Shown: positions 1 to 5,663, counted from the first letter of the stretch. The stretch is 6,435 bases of DNA from an uncultured Lachnospiraceae bacterium (GCA_958444395.1 CAUCOL010000110.1:1-6435); one strand, 5' to 3'. The notes: generated by a model from the letters alone, not told the origin. Made by a program: numbers and translations.

Positions 1-185
1 GTAACAGACACGGTCAGCCCCTGTGTCAGATTCTCACCACATGCATCCAGAAAGTAACTGTTGACCAGAATCGGTACCAGGATTGTAGCCCCAAACATAG
101 CAAACATATGCTGCAGTCCCAAAAGCAGCATCTTAGGGATTCCCAGTGTTCTGGCATCTCGAATAGCTCCATTAGATTCGTTCAT
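1..185 (-). CDS. uraA: Uracil permease, NCS2 family (N-terminal part, cut by window edge)
   Basis: This is the first 61 codons of a membrane transporter gene whose remainder lies beyond base 1. Reading the minus strand from the ATG at 185-183 gives a hydrophilic N-terminus, then ARTLGIPKMLLLGLQHMF followed by AMFGATILVPILV. The QHMFAMFGAT signature marks the start of transmembrane helix 1 in the uracil branch of the nucleobase-cation symporter-2 family (UraA/PyrP). Xanthine permeases of the same family usually differ at these positions. The protein would bring uracil across the cytoplasmic membrane by proton symport for pyrimidine salvage. The start is supported by GAGGAAA shortly upstream of the ATG. 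The gene diverges from cobB and has its own promoter and a leader of about 110 bases with a long stem-loop. Substrate is inferred from the N-terminal motif only; another nucleobase is possible because the substrate-binding helices are not in view. Confidence 0.85.
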   Translation of the reverse strand, partial: MNESNGAIRDARTLGIPKMLLLGLQHMFAMFGATILVPILVNSYFLDACGENLTQGLTVSV

Positions 186-200
186 GTTTTCCTCATTTCT

Positions 201-277
201 GAACACCTGCTGTGAAAAAACACATTGCCAAAGGAGCTTGATTTCCCCGGTTTCCTGTCTTCCATAAGCAGATGTTC
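201..277 (-). promoter_or_regulatory. Long stem-loop in the permease leader RNA
   Basis: In the minus-strand transcript GAACATCTGCT (277-267) can pair with AGCAGGTGTTC (211-201). This gives 11 consecutive pairs including one G-U, enclosing about 55 bases. On the plus strand the same position would be a C-A mismatch, so the structure favours RNA of the permease transcript. The 3' arm ends about 15 bases before the start codon. Inside the loop a smaller TGTG/CACA hairpin and a possible GGGG/CTCC pairing are visible. I could not match it to a known riboswitch or to a PyrR site, so its role is unknown. Confidence 0.45.
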
Positions 278-300
278 TGTATTTTTTCGTACTCTTATTT

Positions 301-329
301 ATTATACGAACAACCTCTCCATTGCGCAA
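301..329 (-). promoter_or_regulatory. Permease promoter
   Basis: On the minus strand a perfect TATAAT (-10, 306-301) lies 17 bases downstream of TTGCGC (-35, 329-324). The -35 keeps only the TTG of the consensus. Transcription would begin near base 294, giving a leader of about 110 bases before the permease start. A 6-base inverted repeat, TTCGTA (286-291) and TACGAA (305-310), brackets the -10 and start point and could be a repressor site. Confidence 0.6.
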
Positions 330-408
330 GCAGAAATTCTACCCTGTTTTTCCTTTGACGGCAGTGTTTTTTCCCCTTTCCCGGCATATGGATTTTTCGC
401 GCAGATTA

Positions 409-417
409 TGCTAAAAT
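409..417 (+). promoter_or_regulatory. Extended -10 promoter of cobB
   Basis: TGCTAAAAT (TG-N-TAAAAT) is an extended -10 element and sits in the context TTATGCTAAAAT, a form common in Gram-positive promoters. No good -35 is found at the expected distance, which fits the reduced need for one when the TG is present. Transcription would start around base 424, directly before the ribosome binding site, so the cobB leader would be only about 15 bases. Confidence 0.55.
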
Positions 418-423
418 ACGACC

Positions 424-431
424 AAAGGAGG
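424..431 (+). promoter_or_regulatory. Ribosome binding site of cobB
   Basis: AAAGGAGG is a near-perfect Shine-Dalgarno sequence. It ends one base before an ATG at 433, which is too close to use, and seven bases before the in-frame ATG at 439. The second ATG is therefore the likely start. Confidence 0.8.
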
Positions 432-438
432 CATGCGC

Positions 439-1182
439 ATGAATGATAAGATCCAGGAGCTTTCTGACATTATAAAAGAAAGCCGGAATATTGTTTTCTT
501 TGGTGGGGCCGGTGTATCTACCGCATCCGATATTCCTGATTTTCGCAGTTCCAACGGACTGTACAGTCAGAAGCTGAATCGCAATTTTACACCGGAGCAG
601 CTTGTGTCACATACATTTTTCGTACAGTATCCGGAAGATTTCTTCGCCTTCTATAAGAAGAACCTGGTTTACCCGGATGCCAGACCAAATGCCTGTCACA
701 AGGCGCTGGCACAGCTGGAGCAGATGAGAAAGCTGTCTGCTGTCGTCACACAGAATATCGATGGTCTGCACCAGGCAGCCGGAAGTAAAACCGTCTATGA
801 ACTACATGGTTCTGTTTTACGAAATTACTGTACAGGATGTCATGCATTTTATGATGCAGATTTTATCCTGCAGTCGGAGGGTGTCCCTGTCTGTCCGAAA
901 TGTGGAGCCGTGATCAAACCGGATGTTGTTCTATATGAAGAAGGGCTGGACGATACGATCCTGACCGCTTCCATCCGTGCCATTTCACAGGCTGATACTC
1001 TGATCATCGGCGGTACTTCTCTGGTAGTATACCCTGCTGCCGGATTGATCGACTATTTCCACGGTAAACATCTTGTTCTGATCAACAAGACAGCAACGCC
1101 TGCGGACCATAAAGCCGATCTCGTCATAAACGACAGCATTGATAGGGTCATGGAAGAAGCTGTCCACGCTTTGATGGCGTAA
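439..1182 (+). CDS. cobB: NAD-dependent protein deacylase, sirtuin family
   Basis: This cytoplasmic enzyme removes acetyl or related acyl groups from protein lysines using NAD+, yielding nicotinamide and O-acyl-ADP-ribose. The product is 247 residues, a normal length for bacterial single-domain Sir2 proteins. Visible motifs in order: NAD-binding GGAGVSTASDIPDFRSSNG (about 22-40), QNIDGLHQAAG (105-115), catalytic His123 in ELHGS, a zinc site of Cys131, Cys134, Cys152 and Cys155, and the NAD-contacting GGTSLVVYPAAG (191-202). The usual Gly of SGIPDFR is Asp31 here. The Tyr-x-x-Arg pair of desuccinylases such as E. coli CobB and SIRT5 is not intact (Tyr72 is followed by KKN), so deacetylation is the more likely main activity; this is inference. 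The start at 439 is chosen for ribosome binding site spacing over the ATG at 433. It may be co-transcribed with the TSCPD gene 88 bases downstream. Confidence 0.95.
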   Translation: MNDKIQELSDIIKESRNIVFFGGAGVSTASDIPDFRSSNGLYSQKLNRNFTPEQLVSHTFFVQYPEDFFAFYKKNLVYPDARPNACHKALAQLEQMRKLSAVVTQNIDGLHQAAGSKTVYELHGSVLRNYCTGCHAFYDADFILQSEGVPVCPKCGAVIKPDVVLYEEGLDDTILTASIRAISQADTLIIGGTSLVVYPAAGLIDYFHGKHLVLINKTATPADHKADLVINDSIDRVMEEAVHALMA

Positions 1183-1210
1183 CTACACAGATATCTGCTT
1201 TTAGCGGCAT

Positions 1211-1242
1211 ACAGATCTATGTGATCTGTTCCCGTTATCACA
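1211..1242 (+). promoter_or_regulatory. Overlapping inverted repeats before the TSCPD gene
   Basis: Two inverted repeats share bases. ACAGATC (1211-1217) pairs with GATCTGT (1223-1229) across a 5-base loop. TGTGAT (1220-1225) pairs with ATCACA (1237-1242) across 11 bases. They cannot form at the same time. A further palindrome, CAGATATCTG, lies at 1188-1197, just after the cobB stop. None is followed by a T run, so they are not intrinsic terminators. They could be an operator, a processing site, or chance. Confidence 0.3.
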
Positions 1243-1270
1243 CAAATAATTACAGAAAAGAGGATGAATT

Positions 1271-1522
1271 ATGCACTACGTATACAAAACAAAAGGAACC
1301 TGTTCAACACAGATCGCTTTCGATATTAACGGCGATGTGATCACAAATGTCGTATTTACCGGCGGATGCAATGGAAATTTAAAAGCCATTCCCCGCCTGG
1401 TAGATGGACTGACGGTGGAACAGATTGAAAGCAAGATCAAAGGCGTACAGTGTGGTTTCCGCGGCACATCCTGCGCAGATCAGCTGGCATGCGCTGTGCG
1501 GGAAGCCTACGAGGCAGAATAA
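1271..1522 (+). CDS. Small TSCPD-domain protein of unknown function
   Basis: The 83-residue product resembles the stand-alone TSCPD family of short proteins (I believe TIGR03905). TSCPD domains also occur at the C-terminus of vitamin B12-dependent ribonucleotide reductases, where they carry cysteines near the end. Seen here: CSTQIAFDINGDVI (11-24), FTGGCNGN (29-36), VQCGFRGTSCADQLA (59-73), with TSCAD as the family signature. Five cysteines, at 11, 33, 61, 68 and 74, suggest metal binding or a redox role, but no function is established to my knowledge. There is no signal peptide or membrane segment, so it should be cytoplasmic. The ATG has AAAAGAGG ending seven bases upstream. It follows cobB on the same strand after 88 bases; a weak -10-like AATAAT at 1245-1250 could give it a separate promoter. 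The gene ends ahead of strong hairpins that should stop transcription. Confidence 0.9.
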   Translation: MHYVYKTKGTCSTQIAFDINGDVITNVVFTGGCNGNLKAIPRLVDGLTVEQIESKIKGVQCGFRGTSCADQLACAVREAYEAE

Positions 1523-1560
1523 ATCAGAAAGCCTGCACACAATATTATTTATAAACATTA

Positions 1561-1581
1561 TCTGGAGCAATCTGCTTCAGA
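1561..1581 (+). other. Small stem-loop after the TSCPD gene
   Basis: TCTGGAGCA and TGCTTCAGA can form nine pairs, one of them G-U, around a 3-base ATC loop. It is 38 bases past the TSCPD stop. The following bases are A-rich rather than T-rich, so it is not a terminator by itself. It may protect the transcript's 3' end or be incidental. Confidence 0.4.
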
Positions 1582-1589
1582 AATAAAGA

Positions 1590-1621
1590 ACAAAGGGCAA
1601 AACCAGCGTTTTGCCCTTTGT
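1590..1621 (-). terminator. Strong intrinsic terminator, probably for pyk
   Basis: ACAAAGGGCAAAAC (1590-1603) and GTTTTGCCCTTTGT (1608-1621) form a perfect 14-base-pair stem with a 4-base loop. Read on the minus strand the stem is followed by TCTTTATTTC, a better tail than CACTCTAC on the plus strand. It should therefore act mainly on pyk transcripts arriving from the right, although the stem could also slow plus-strand transcription. Confidence 0.75.
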
Positions 1622-1661
1622 CACTCTACATTAAGAGCATTTTTCTATACATGAACAGCAT

Positions 1662-1710
1662 AAAACACTCCTGCAGCCGGATATCATCCGGTCACAGGAG
1701 TGTTTTCTTT
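1662..1710 (+). terminator. Intrinsic terminator between the converging TSCPD and pyk genes
   Basis: AAAACACTCCTG (1662-1673) pairs with CAGGAGTGTTTT (1695-1706), and an inner stem CCGGAT/ATCCGG (1677-1682, 1686-1691) extends it past a 3-by-3 internal loop. The plus-strand tail TTTTCTTT suits it to end transcripts from cobB and the TSCPD gene. A-rich left flanks make it potentially bidirectional. The stretch from 1711 to 1822, between this hairpin and the pyk stop codon, holds no gene or convincing signal that I can see. Confidence 0.75.
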
Positions 1711-1822
1711 GGATACAAAATCCTTTTTATAGTGACTGACTAATGAGTGCTTTTTCCTCTTTTCGAGATAGTACAGGTGCTGCAGACTCTATGCTCTGTA
1801 TTTGTGTTATACATTGTACATT

Positions 1823-3241
1823 TTATTTTACTGTCTCCACTTTGATCATATTCGTAGTACCGGAGATACCGATCGGCAGACCGGATGTGATCACCACCAT
1901 ATCTCCGGAAGCGATATAGCCTTTCGAACGTGCTGTCTCGATCACATGATCAAACAGTTCAAACACCTCTTTTTTCTCTTCCAGTAATACCGGTACGACA
2001 CCCCAGGACATATTGATCTGACGGCATACCTTTTCAGAAGTGCTACCTCCGATGATGTCACATGCCGGACGATACCTTGAGATCATCCTTGCGGAACGTC
2101 CGGATTTGGTCACGGTAACGATCGCACTGGCATTCAGATCATACGCTGTCGTACAGGTCGCATGACAGATTGCATCGGTTACATCCGGATTTGCAACTCT
2201 TTCTCTGCCGTAAAAACGTTTCTTATAATCCACATCCTGCTCTGTTCTTTCTGCGATACGCACCATCGTCTTTAATGCTTCCAGCGGAAATCTGCCGGCA
2301 GCCGTCTCCCCGGACAGCATGATCGCGCTGGTTCCGTCATAGACAGCATTTGCCACATCTGCCGTCTCGGCTCTGGTAGCACGTGGGTTCTTCATCATGG
2401 AATCCAGCATCTGTGTCGCTATGATCACCTGTTTGCCTGCTTCATAGACCTTATTAATGATCATCTTCTGAACGATCGGCACCTCTTCCTCCGGCAGTTC
2501 CACACCCATGTCTCCCCGTGCGATCATGATCGCATCGGATTCACGGATAATCTCATCGATATTTTCTACGCCTTCACCATTTTCTATCTTCGCAATAATG
2601 TTGATCGAAGCTCCACCATTTGCATCCAGCAGATTACGGATCAGTTTTACATCAAATGCGGAGCGTACGAATGATGCCGCGATAAAATCTACATCATTTT
2701 TTATACCAAATAAAATATCCGCTCTGTCTTTTTCACTCAGATAGGGCAGATTGACATGAATCCCCGGAAGGTTTACGCCCTTATGATCTGAGATCTCTCC
2801 ATCGTTGCGTACAACGCACTGTACTGTCTTATCACGGATCGCCTCCACCCGGAGTTCGACCAGACCATCATCGATCAGGATCGTCGAACCCACCGTCACA
2901 TCCTGATATAAACGGTCATACGTGACACTAACCTGTTTCTCATTGCCTTCTACTTCATCACAGACCAGATTAAACTTCTGATCCAGTTTCAATGCAATCT
3001 TACCCTCTTTAAAGGTACCAAGACGAATCTCCGGTCCTTTTGTATCTAACAGCATGGCAACCGGTTTTCCGCATTTCTTACGCATACGGCGTACCCGGTC
3101 CATCCTCTTGCTCTGTTCCTCATACGTGCCATGTGAAAAGTTAAATCTTGCCACATTCATGCCTTCATTAATCAGCTGTTCCACCATTTCATCTGTGTCG
3201 GTAGCCGGACCTAATGTACATATTATTTTTGTTTTTCTCAT
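1823..3241 (-). CDS. pyk: Pyruvate kinase
   Basis: This enzyme catalyses the last step of glycolysis, phosphoenolpyruvate plus ADP to pyruvate plus ATP, in the cytoplasm, usually as a tetramer. The product is 472 residues, the length of the core enzyme without the extra C-terminal PEP-utiliser-like domain of Bacillus and its relatives. Seen: N-terminal KIICTLGPATD, ARFNFSHG with Arg32, Asn34 and Ser36, LLDTKGPEIR (64-73) with Asp66, a B domain of about 70-170, the signature IIAKIENGEG with catalytic Lys218 and metal ligand Glu220, ARGDMGVELP with Asp244, and ATQMLDSM (275-282). Glu71 in TKGPEIR is the residue associated with potassium-dependent pyruvate kinases. The C-terminal domain (about 355-472) is complete. 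GGAGAGG lies seven bases before the ATG. It follows alaA by 78 bases on the same strand with no terminator between them, suggesting co-transcription. Confidence 0.98.
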   Translation of the reverse strand: MRKTKIICTLGPATDTDEMVEQLINEGMNVARFNFSHGTYEEQSKRMDRVRRMRKKCGKPVAMLLDTKGPEIRLGTFKEGKIALKLDQKFNLVCDEVEGNEKQVSVTYDRLYQDVTVGSTILIDDGLVELRVEAIRDKTVQCVVRNDGEISDHKGVNLPGIHVNLPYLSEKDRADILFGIKNDVDFIAASFVRSAFDVKLIRNLLDANGGASINIIAKIENGEGVENIDEIIRESDAIMIARGDMGVELPEEEVPIVQKMIINKVYEAGKQVIIATQMLDSMMKNPRATRAETADVANAVYDGTSAIMLSGETAAGRFPLEALKTMVRIAERTEQDVDYKKRFYGRERVANPDVTDAICHATCTTAYDLNASAIVTVTKSGRSARMISRYRPACDIIGGSTSEKVCRQINMSWGVVPVLLEEKKEVFELFDHVIETARSKGYIASGDMVVITSGLPIGISGTTNMIKVETVK

Positions 3242-3319
3242 TTCTAATCCTCTCCATGTCTTTCCAAAATAAGTCTATGTGCAATATTCTACCTCAAGTT
3301 CCCGCTTCCTTATTCACAT

Positions 3320-4534
3320 TTACTGACGATATGTCTCAAAAAATTCTGTCATACGGCTGCATGCTTCCCGTAATACCTGCACGTCCGGCAGATATACGAT
3401 ACGGAAATGATCCGGCTGTTCCCAATGGAAGCCCTGACCGTGTGTGATCAGAATCTTCTTCTGCTTCAGGAAATCAAGCGCAAACTGTTCATCGTTCTGT
3501 ATATGGAATTTCTGAATATCCATTTTCGGGAAAATATAAAAAGCCGCTTTTGGTTTGACCACATGAATACCCGGTATCTCATTCAATGCATTATAAATGA
3601 ACTCTCTCTGCTCATAGACACGTCCTCCCGGTACCAGCAGCTGCTCTGTTGCCTCCCGGTGTTTCAATGCCTCCGGAACCACCGACTGTGCCGGTACATT
3701 GGAACACAGACGCATGGCAGACAACAGATTCAGTCCCTCTATGTATCCTTTTGCATGGGATTTATCCCCACACAGGCACATCCATCCACAGCGATATCCG
3801 GCGATCAGATGTGACTTTGACAATCCATTGAAGCTAAGTGTCAATACATCCGGTGCCAGAGAAGCAAGTGCTACATGCTCTCTGCCATCCATCACCAGAC
3901 GGTCATAGATCTCATCTGCAAAAAGGATCAGGCCAAATTCTCTGGCAAGATCTACGATCTGCTCCAGGATTTCCTTCGGATATAATGCTCCGGTCGGATT
4001 GTTCGGATTGATCACGACGATGCCCTTCGTCTTGTCCGTAATCTTGCTTCGCATATCCTCTATGTCAGGATACCATTCGGAGGATTCATCACACAGATAA
4101 TGTACGGCTGTGCCACCTGCCAATGTAACGGATGCCGTCCACAACGGATAATCCGGAGATGGTACCAGGATCTCATCCCCATGATCCAGCAGTCCCTGCA
4201 TAGACATCGTGATCAATTCACTGACACCATTTCCTGTATAGATATCGTTCACCGTTACATTATGCATCCCTTTTTCTTTGCAATATCCGGCGATCGCTTC
4301 CCTGGCACTTAAAAGTCCTTTGGAATCCGAATAACCTTCTGTCTGCGTCAGGCTCTGCGTCATCTTACTTATGATCTCATCCGGTGCCTCAAATCCAAAA
4401 GTCGCCGGATTTCCTATATTCAGCTTTAATATATCTTCACCACCGGCAATCATTCGATTGGCTTCGTCCATAACCGGTCCACGTATATCATAACATACAT
4501 TGTCTAGTTTATGTGATTTTCCAAAATATTCCAT
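3320..4534 (-). CDS. alaA: Alanine aminotransferase, AlaA type
   Basis: This pyridoxal-phosphate enzyme is expected to convert pyruvate plus glutamate to alanine plus 2-oxoglutarate, reversibly, in the cytoplasm. The 404-residue product matches E. coli AlaA (YfbQ, 405 residues) closely from end to end as I recall it, for example KLDNVCYDIRGPV, LKLNIGNPATFGFEAPDEI, DYPLWTASV, VHYLCDESSEW and FNGLSK. It is a fold-type I (class I/II) aminotransferase: GNGVSEL (101-107) for cofactor phosphate, NPNNPTG (176-182) with substrate-site Asn179, DEIYD (207-211), Lys240 forming the aldimine, Arg248, and Arg378 for the substrate carboxylate. After Lys240 the sequence reads SHLIAGYRCG where E. coli has TYRVAGFRQG. 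GGAGGAG precedes the ATG at good spacing. It is first in a probable alaA-pyk transcript and is divergent from araC. Other 2-oxo acid partners cannot be excluded. Confidence 0.95.
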   Translation of the reverse strand: MEYFGKSHKLDNVCYDIRGPVMDEANRMIAGGEDILKLNIGNPATFGFEAPDEIISKMTQSLTQTEGYSDSKGLLSAREAIAGYCKEKGMHNVTVNDIYTGNGVSELITMSMQGLLDHGDEILVPSPDYPLWTASVTLAGGTAVHYLCDESSEWYPDIEDMRSKITDKTKGIVVINPNNPTGALYPKEILEQIVDLAREFGLILFADEIYDRLVMDGREHVALASLAPDVLTLSFNGLSKSHLIAGYRCGWMCLCGDKSHAKGYIEGLNLLSAMRLCSNVPAQSVVPEALKHREATEQLLVPGGRVYEQREFIYNALNEIPGIHVVKPKAAFYIFPKMDIQKFHIQNDEQFALDFLKQKKILITHGQGFHWEQPDHFRIVYLPDVQVLREACSRMTEFFETYRQ

Positions 4535-4565
4535 TTTTCTCCTCCATAGCCATCTATGCTGTTCT

Positions 4566-4615
4566 AAAATGGCTTATTTACGGGCAATTCACCTGGAGCC
4601 GCCTGCTACCATTTT
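4566..4615 (-). promoter_or_regulatory. Possible structured leader of alaA
   Basis: AAAATGG (4566-4572) and CCATTTT (4609-4615) are perfect inverted repeats enclosing 36 GC-richer bases in an otherwise AT-rich gap. They lie inside the predicted alaA leader, which would run from about 4658 to the start codon at 4534. The enclosed minus-strand segment contains GGCGGCTCC and TTGCCCG. I do not recognise a known riboswitch. The seven-pair closing stem alone is weak evidence. Confidence 0.3.
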
Positions 4616-4646
4616 CTATTCAGATGCGCTTTTATTTAATATTAAC

Positions 4647-4681
4647 AAGCATTATCTGCAATTTATATTACAATAATGCTT
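4647..4681. promoter_or_regulatory. Operator-like inverted repeat between alaA and araC
   Basis: AAGCATTAT (4647-4655) and ATAATGCTT (4673-4681) form a perfect 9-base inverted repeat with a 17-base spacer. It overlays the -10 and spacer of the predicted alaA promoter, a position where a bound protein would block transcription. The divergent AraC protein is one candidate, though AraC-family sites are more often direct repeats. Confidence 0.35.
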
Positions 4682-4693
4682 TCTATATTGCAA
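4665..4693 (-). promoter_or_regulatory. Candidate promoter of alaA (and pyk)
   Basis: On the minus strand TTGCAA (-35, 4693-4688) is followed after 17 bases by TAATAT (-10, 4670-4665); each matches consensus at four of six positions. The region is very AT-rich and offers other weaker combinations, so the exact start is uncertain. On the plus strand, TATACT (4703-4708) is a possible -10 for araC, with only a weak TTTCTA 17 bases upstream. Confidence 0.4.
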
Positions 4694-4791
4694 ATATTGC
4701 GTTATACTATTTCATATATCCGAAGATACATGGAGTGCTTCACACGGCTCTTTGTGCCACTGGCATCACAAATCAGCCCGGATCGCAGCGA

Positions 4792-4824
4792 CTCCTTTGA
4801 CGCAAAGCGTCAGCGGAATGGAGG
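4792..4824 (+). promoter_or_regulatory. Hairpin and ribosome binding site of araC
   Basis: GGAGG (4820-4824) lies five bases before the ATG at 4830 and fixes that start over the upstream in-frame ATG at 4752, which has no ribosome binding site. Just before it TGACGC (4798-4803) and GCGTCA (4807-4812) form a 6-pair stem with an AAA loop. CTCC (4792-4795) could then pair with GGAG (4820-4823) and hide the site. A competing hairpin, CTTTG/CAAAG (4795-4799, 4803-4807), uses the same bases. Confidence 0.45.
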
Positions 4825-4829
4825 TTATC

Positions 4830-5663
4830 ATGTCGAAAGAATTGTCCTATGAGAAAAAAGGGTATCTGGAGAGCGATTTTAAGTTGTTTCATCTAAAAGA
4901 AAATATGCAGCGTTCGATTGATTTTCATTATCATGATTTTCATAAGATCCTTCTGTTCCTGCAGGGAGATATCAGCTATTCGATCGAAGGGAAAAGCTAT
5001 CTGCTGCAGCCGATGGATCTGGTTCTGATCAAAGCCGGCGAGATTCACCGGCCGGTGATCCATTCCGATCAGACTTATGAGCGCATTATTTTATATGTAT
5101 CTCCTGCATTTATAAACACGTATCGCACCGAAGATTGTAACCTGGAGCAATGCTTCATTCATACCGGTTCTTCCAGCCATGTTCTGCGGATTCCTTCGCT
5201 GAAAAACAAAAAATTATTCCAGACCTTTCATGATCTTGAAAAAGCTCTGAATGAGCAGGATTTCGCTCAGGATCTGAACCGCCGCGTCCTGTTTCTGCAG
5301 CTGATGATCCTTCTAAACCGTGCCTTTGCCGGTAGGGAACCGAAATATATAGAAACAAATTCCTCTAATGAGAAAATACTGGAGATCATCCGCTACCTGA
5401 ATGAGCATCTGCAGGAAAATATCTCGATCGATGATCTGGCAGGGCATTTTTATATCAGCAAATACTATCTGATGCATACCTTTAAGGAAGAAACCGGTTA
5501 CAGTATCGGATCTTATCTTTCTACCAAACGGCTGCTGCTTGCCAGAGAAGCGATCCAAAATGGTATATCTGCCACGGATGCCTGCTATGAATGTGGTTTC
5601 CGCAATTACTCGACCTTTTTCCGGGCATACAAAAAGTGCTTCGGGAAGTCACCGACCTCCTGA
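4830..5663 (+). CDS. AraC-family transcriptional regulator with N-terminal cupin domain
   Basis: This is a cytoplasmic DNA-binding regulator of 277 residues from the chosen start. Residues about 20-95 form a cupin-like sensor: IDFHYHDFHKILLFLQG (30-46), GKSYLLQPMDLVLIKAGEIHRP (split around 54-75), with His33, His35 and His73 in positions typical of these ligand-binding domains. Residues about 181-277 are the DNA-binding domain with two helix-turn-helix units: SIDDLAGHFYISKYYLMHTF (199-218) and ATDACYECGFRNYSTFFRAY (248-267), ending FGKSPTS. Relatives usually continue with a few more residues after the SP motif (often SPxxYR), so this C-terminus is slightly short. It diverges from alaA and converges on an ABC permease gene; which one it controls, if either, cannot be told. 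The ligand is unknown; many relatives sense sugars. GGAGG five bases upstream sets the start at 4830. Confidence 0.93.
   Translation: MSKELSYEKKGYLESDFKLFHLKENMQRSIDFHYHDFHKILLFLQGDISYSIEGKSYLLQPMDLVLIKAGEIHRPVIHSDQTYERIILYVSPAFINTYRTEDCNLEQCFIHTGSSSHVLRIPSLKNKKLFQTFHDLEKALNEQDFAQDLNRRVLFLQLMILLNRAFAGREPKYIETNSSNEKILEIIRYLNEHLQENISIDDLAGHFYISKYYLMHTFKEETGYSIGSYLSTKRLLLAREAIQNGISATDACYECGFRNYSTFFRAYKKCFGKSPTS

Noticed and set aside
311..330. PyrR-type binding motif (GAGAGGTTG preceded by CAAT, minus strand) upstream of the permease
   Set aside because: It lacks the conserved UCC part, is two bases shorter than a real PyrR loop, and falls in the promoter spacer between the -35 and -10, so it would not be transcribed.
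355..360. TTGACG as the -35 of cobB
   Set aside because: No -10 hexamer lies at 16-18 bases; the nearest candidate, CATATG, is 24 bases away and the extended -10 much farther.
1220..1242. CRP-like site TGTGA...TCACA
   Set aside because: The half-sites are 13 bases apart rather than the 6 of CRP-type operators, and the genus probably lacks a matching regulon.
1711..1730. GGAT/ATCC followed by T5 as a third plus-strand terminator
   Set aside because: A four-pair stem is too weak, and it follows a much stronger terminator.
4752..4829. Upstream start of araC at 4752 adding 26 residues
   Set aside because: There is no ribosome binding site, the added residues do not resemble AraC-family N-termini, and ATG 4830 has GGAGG at five bases.
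5155..5558. Open frames on the minus strand within araC
   Set aside because: They are antisense shadows of the well-supported AraC gene and show no recognisable protein features.
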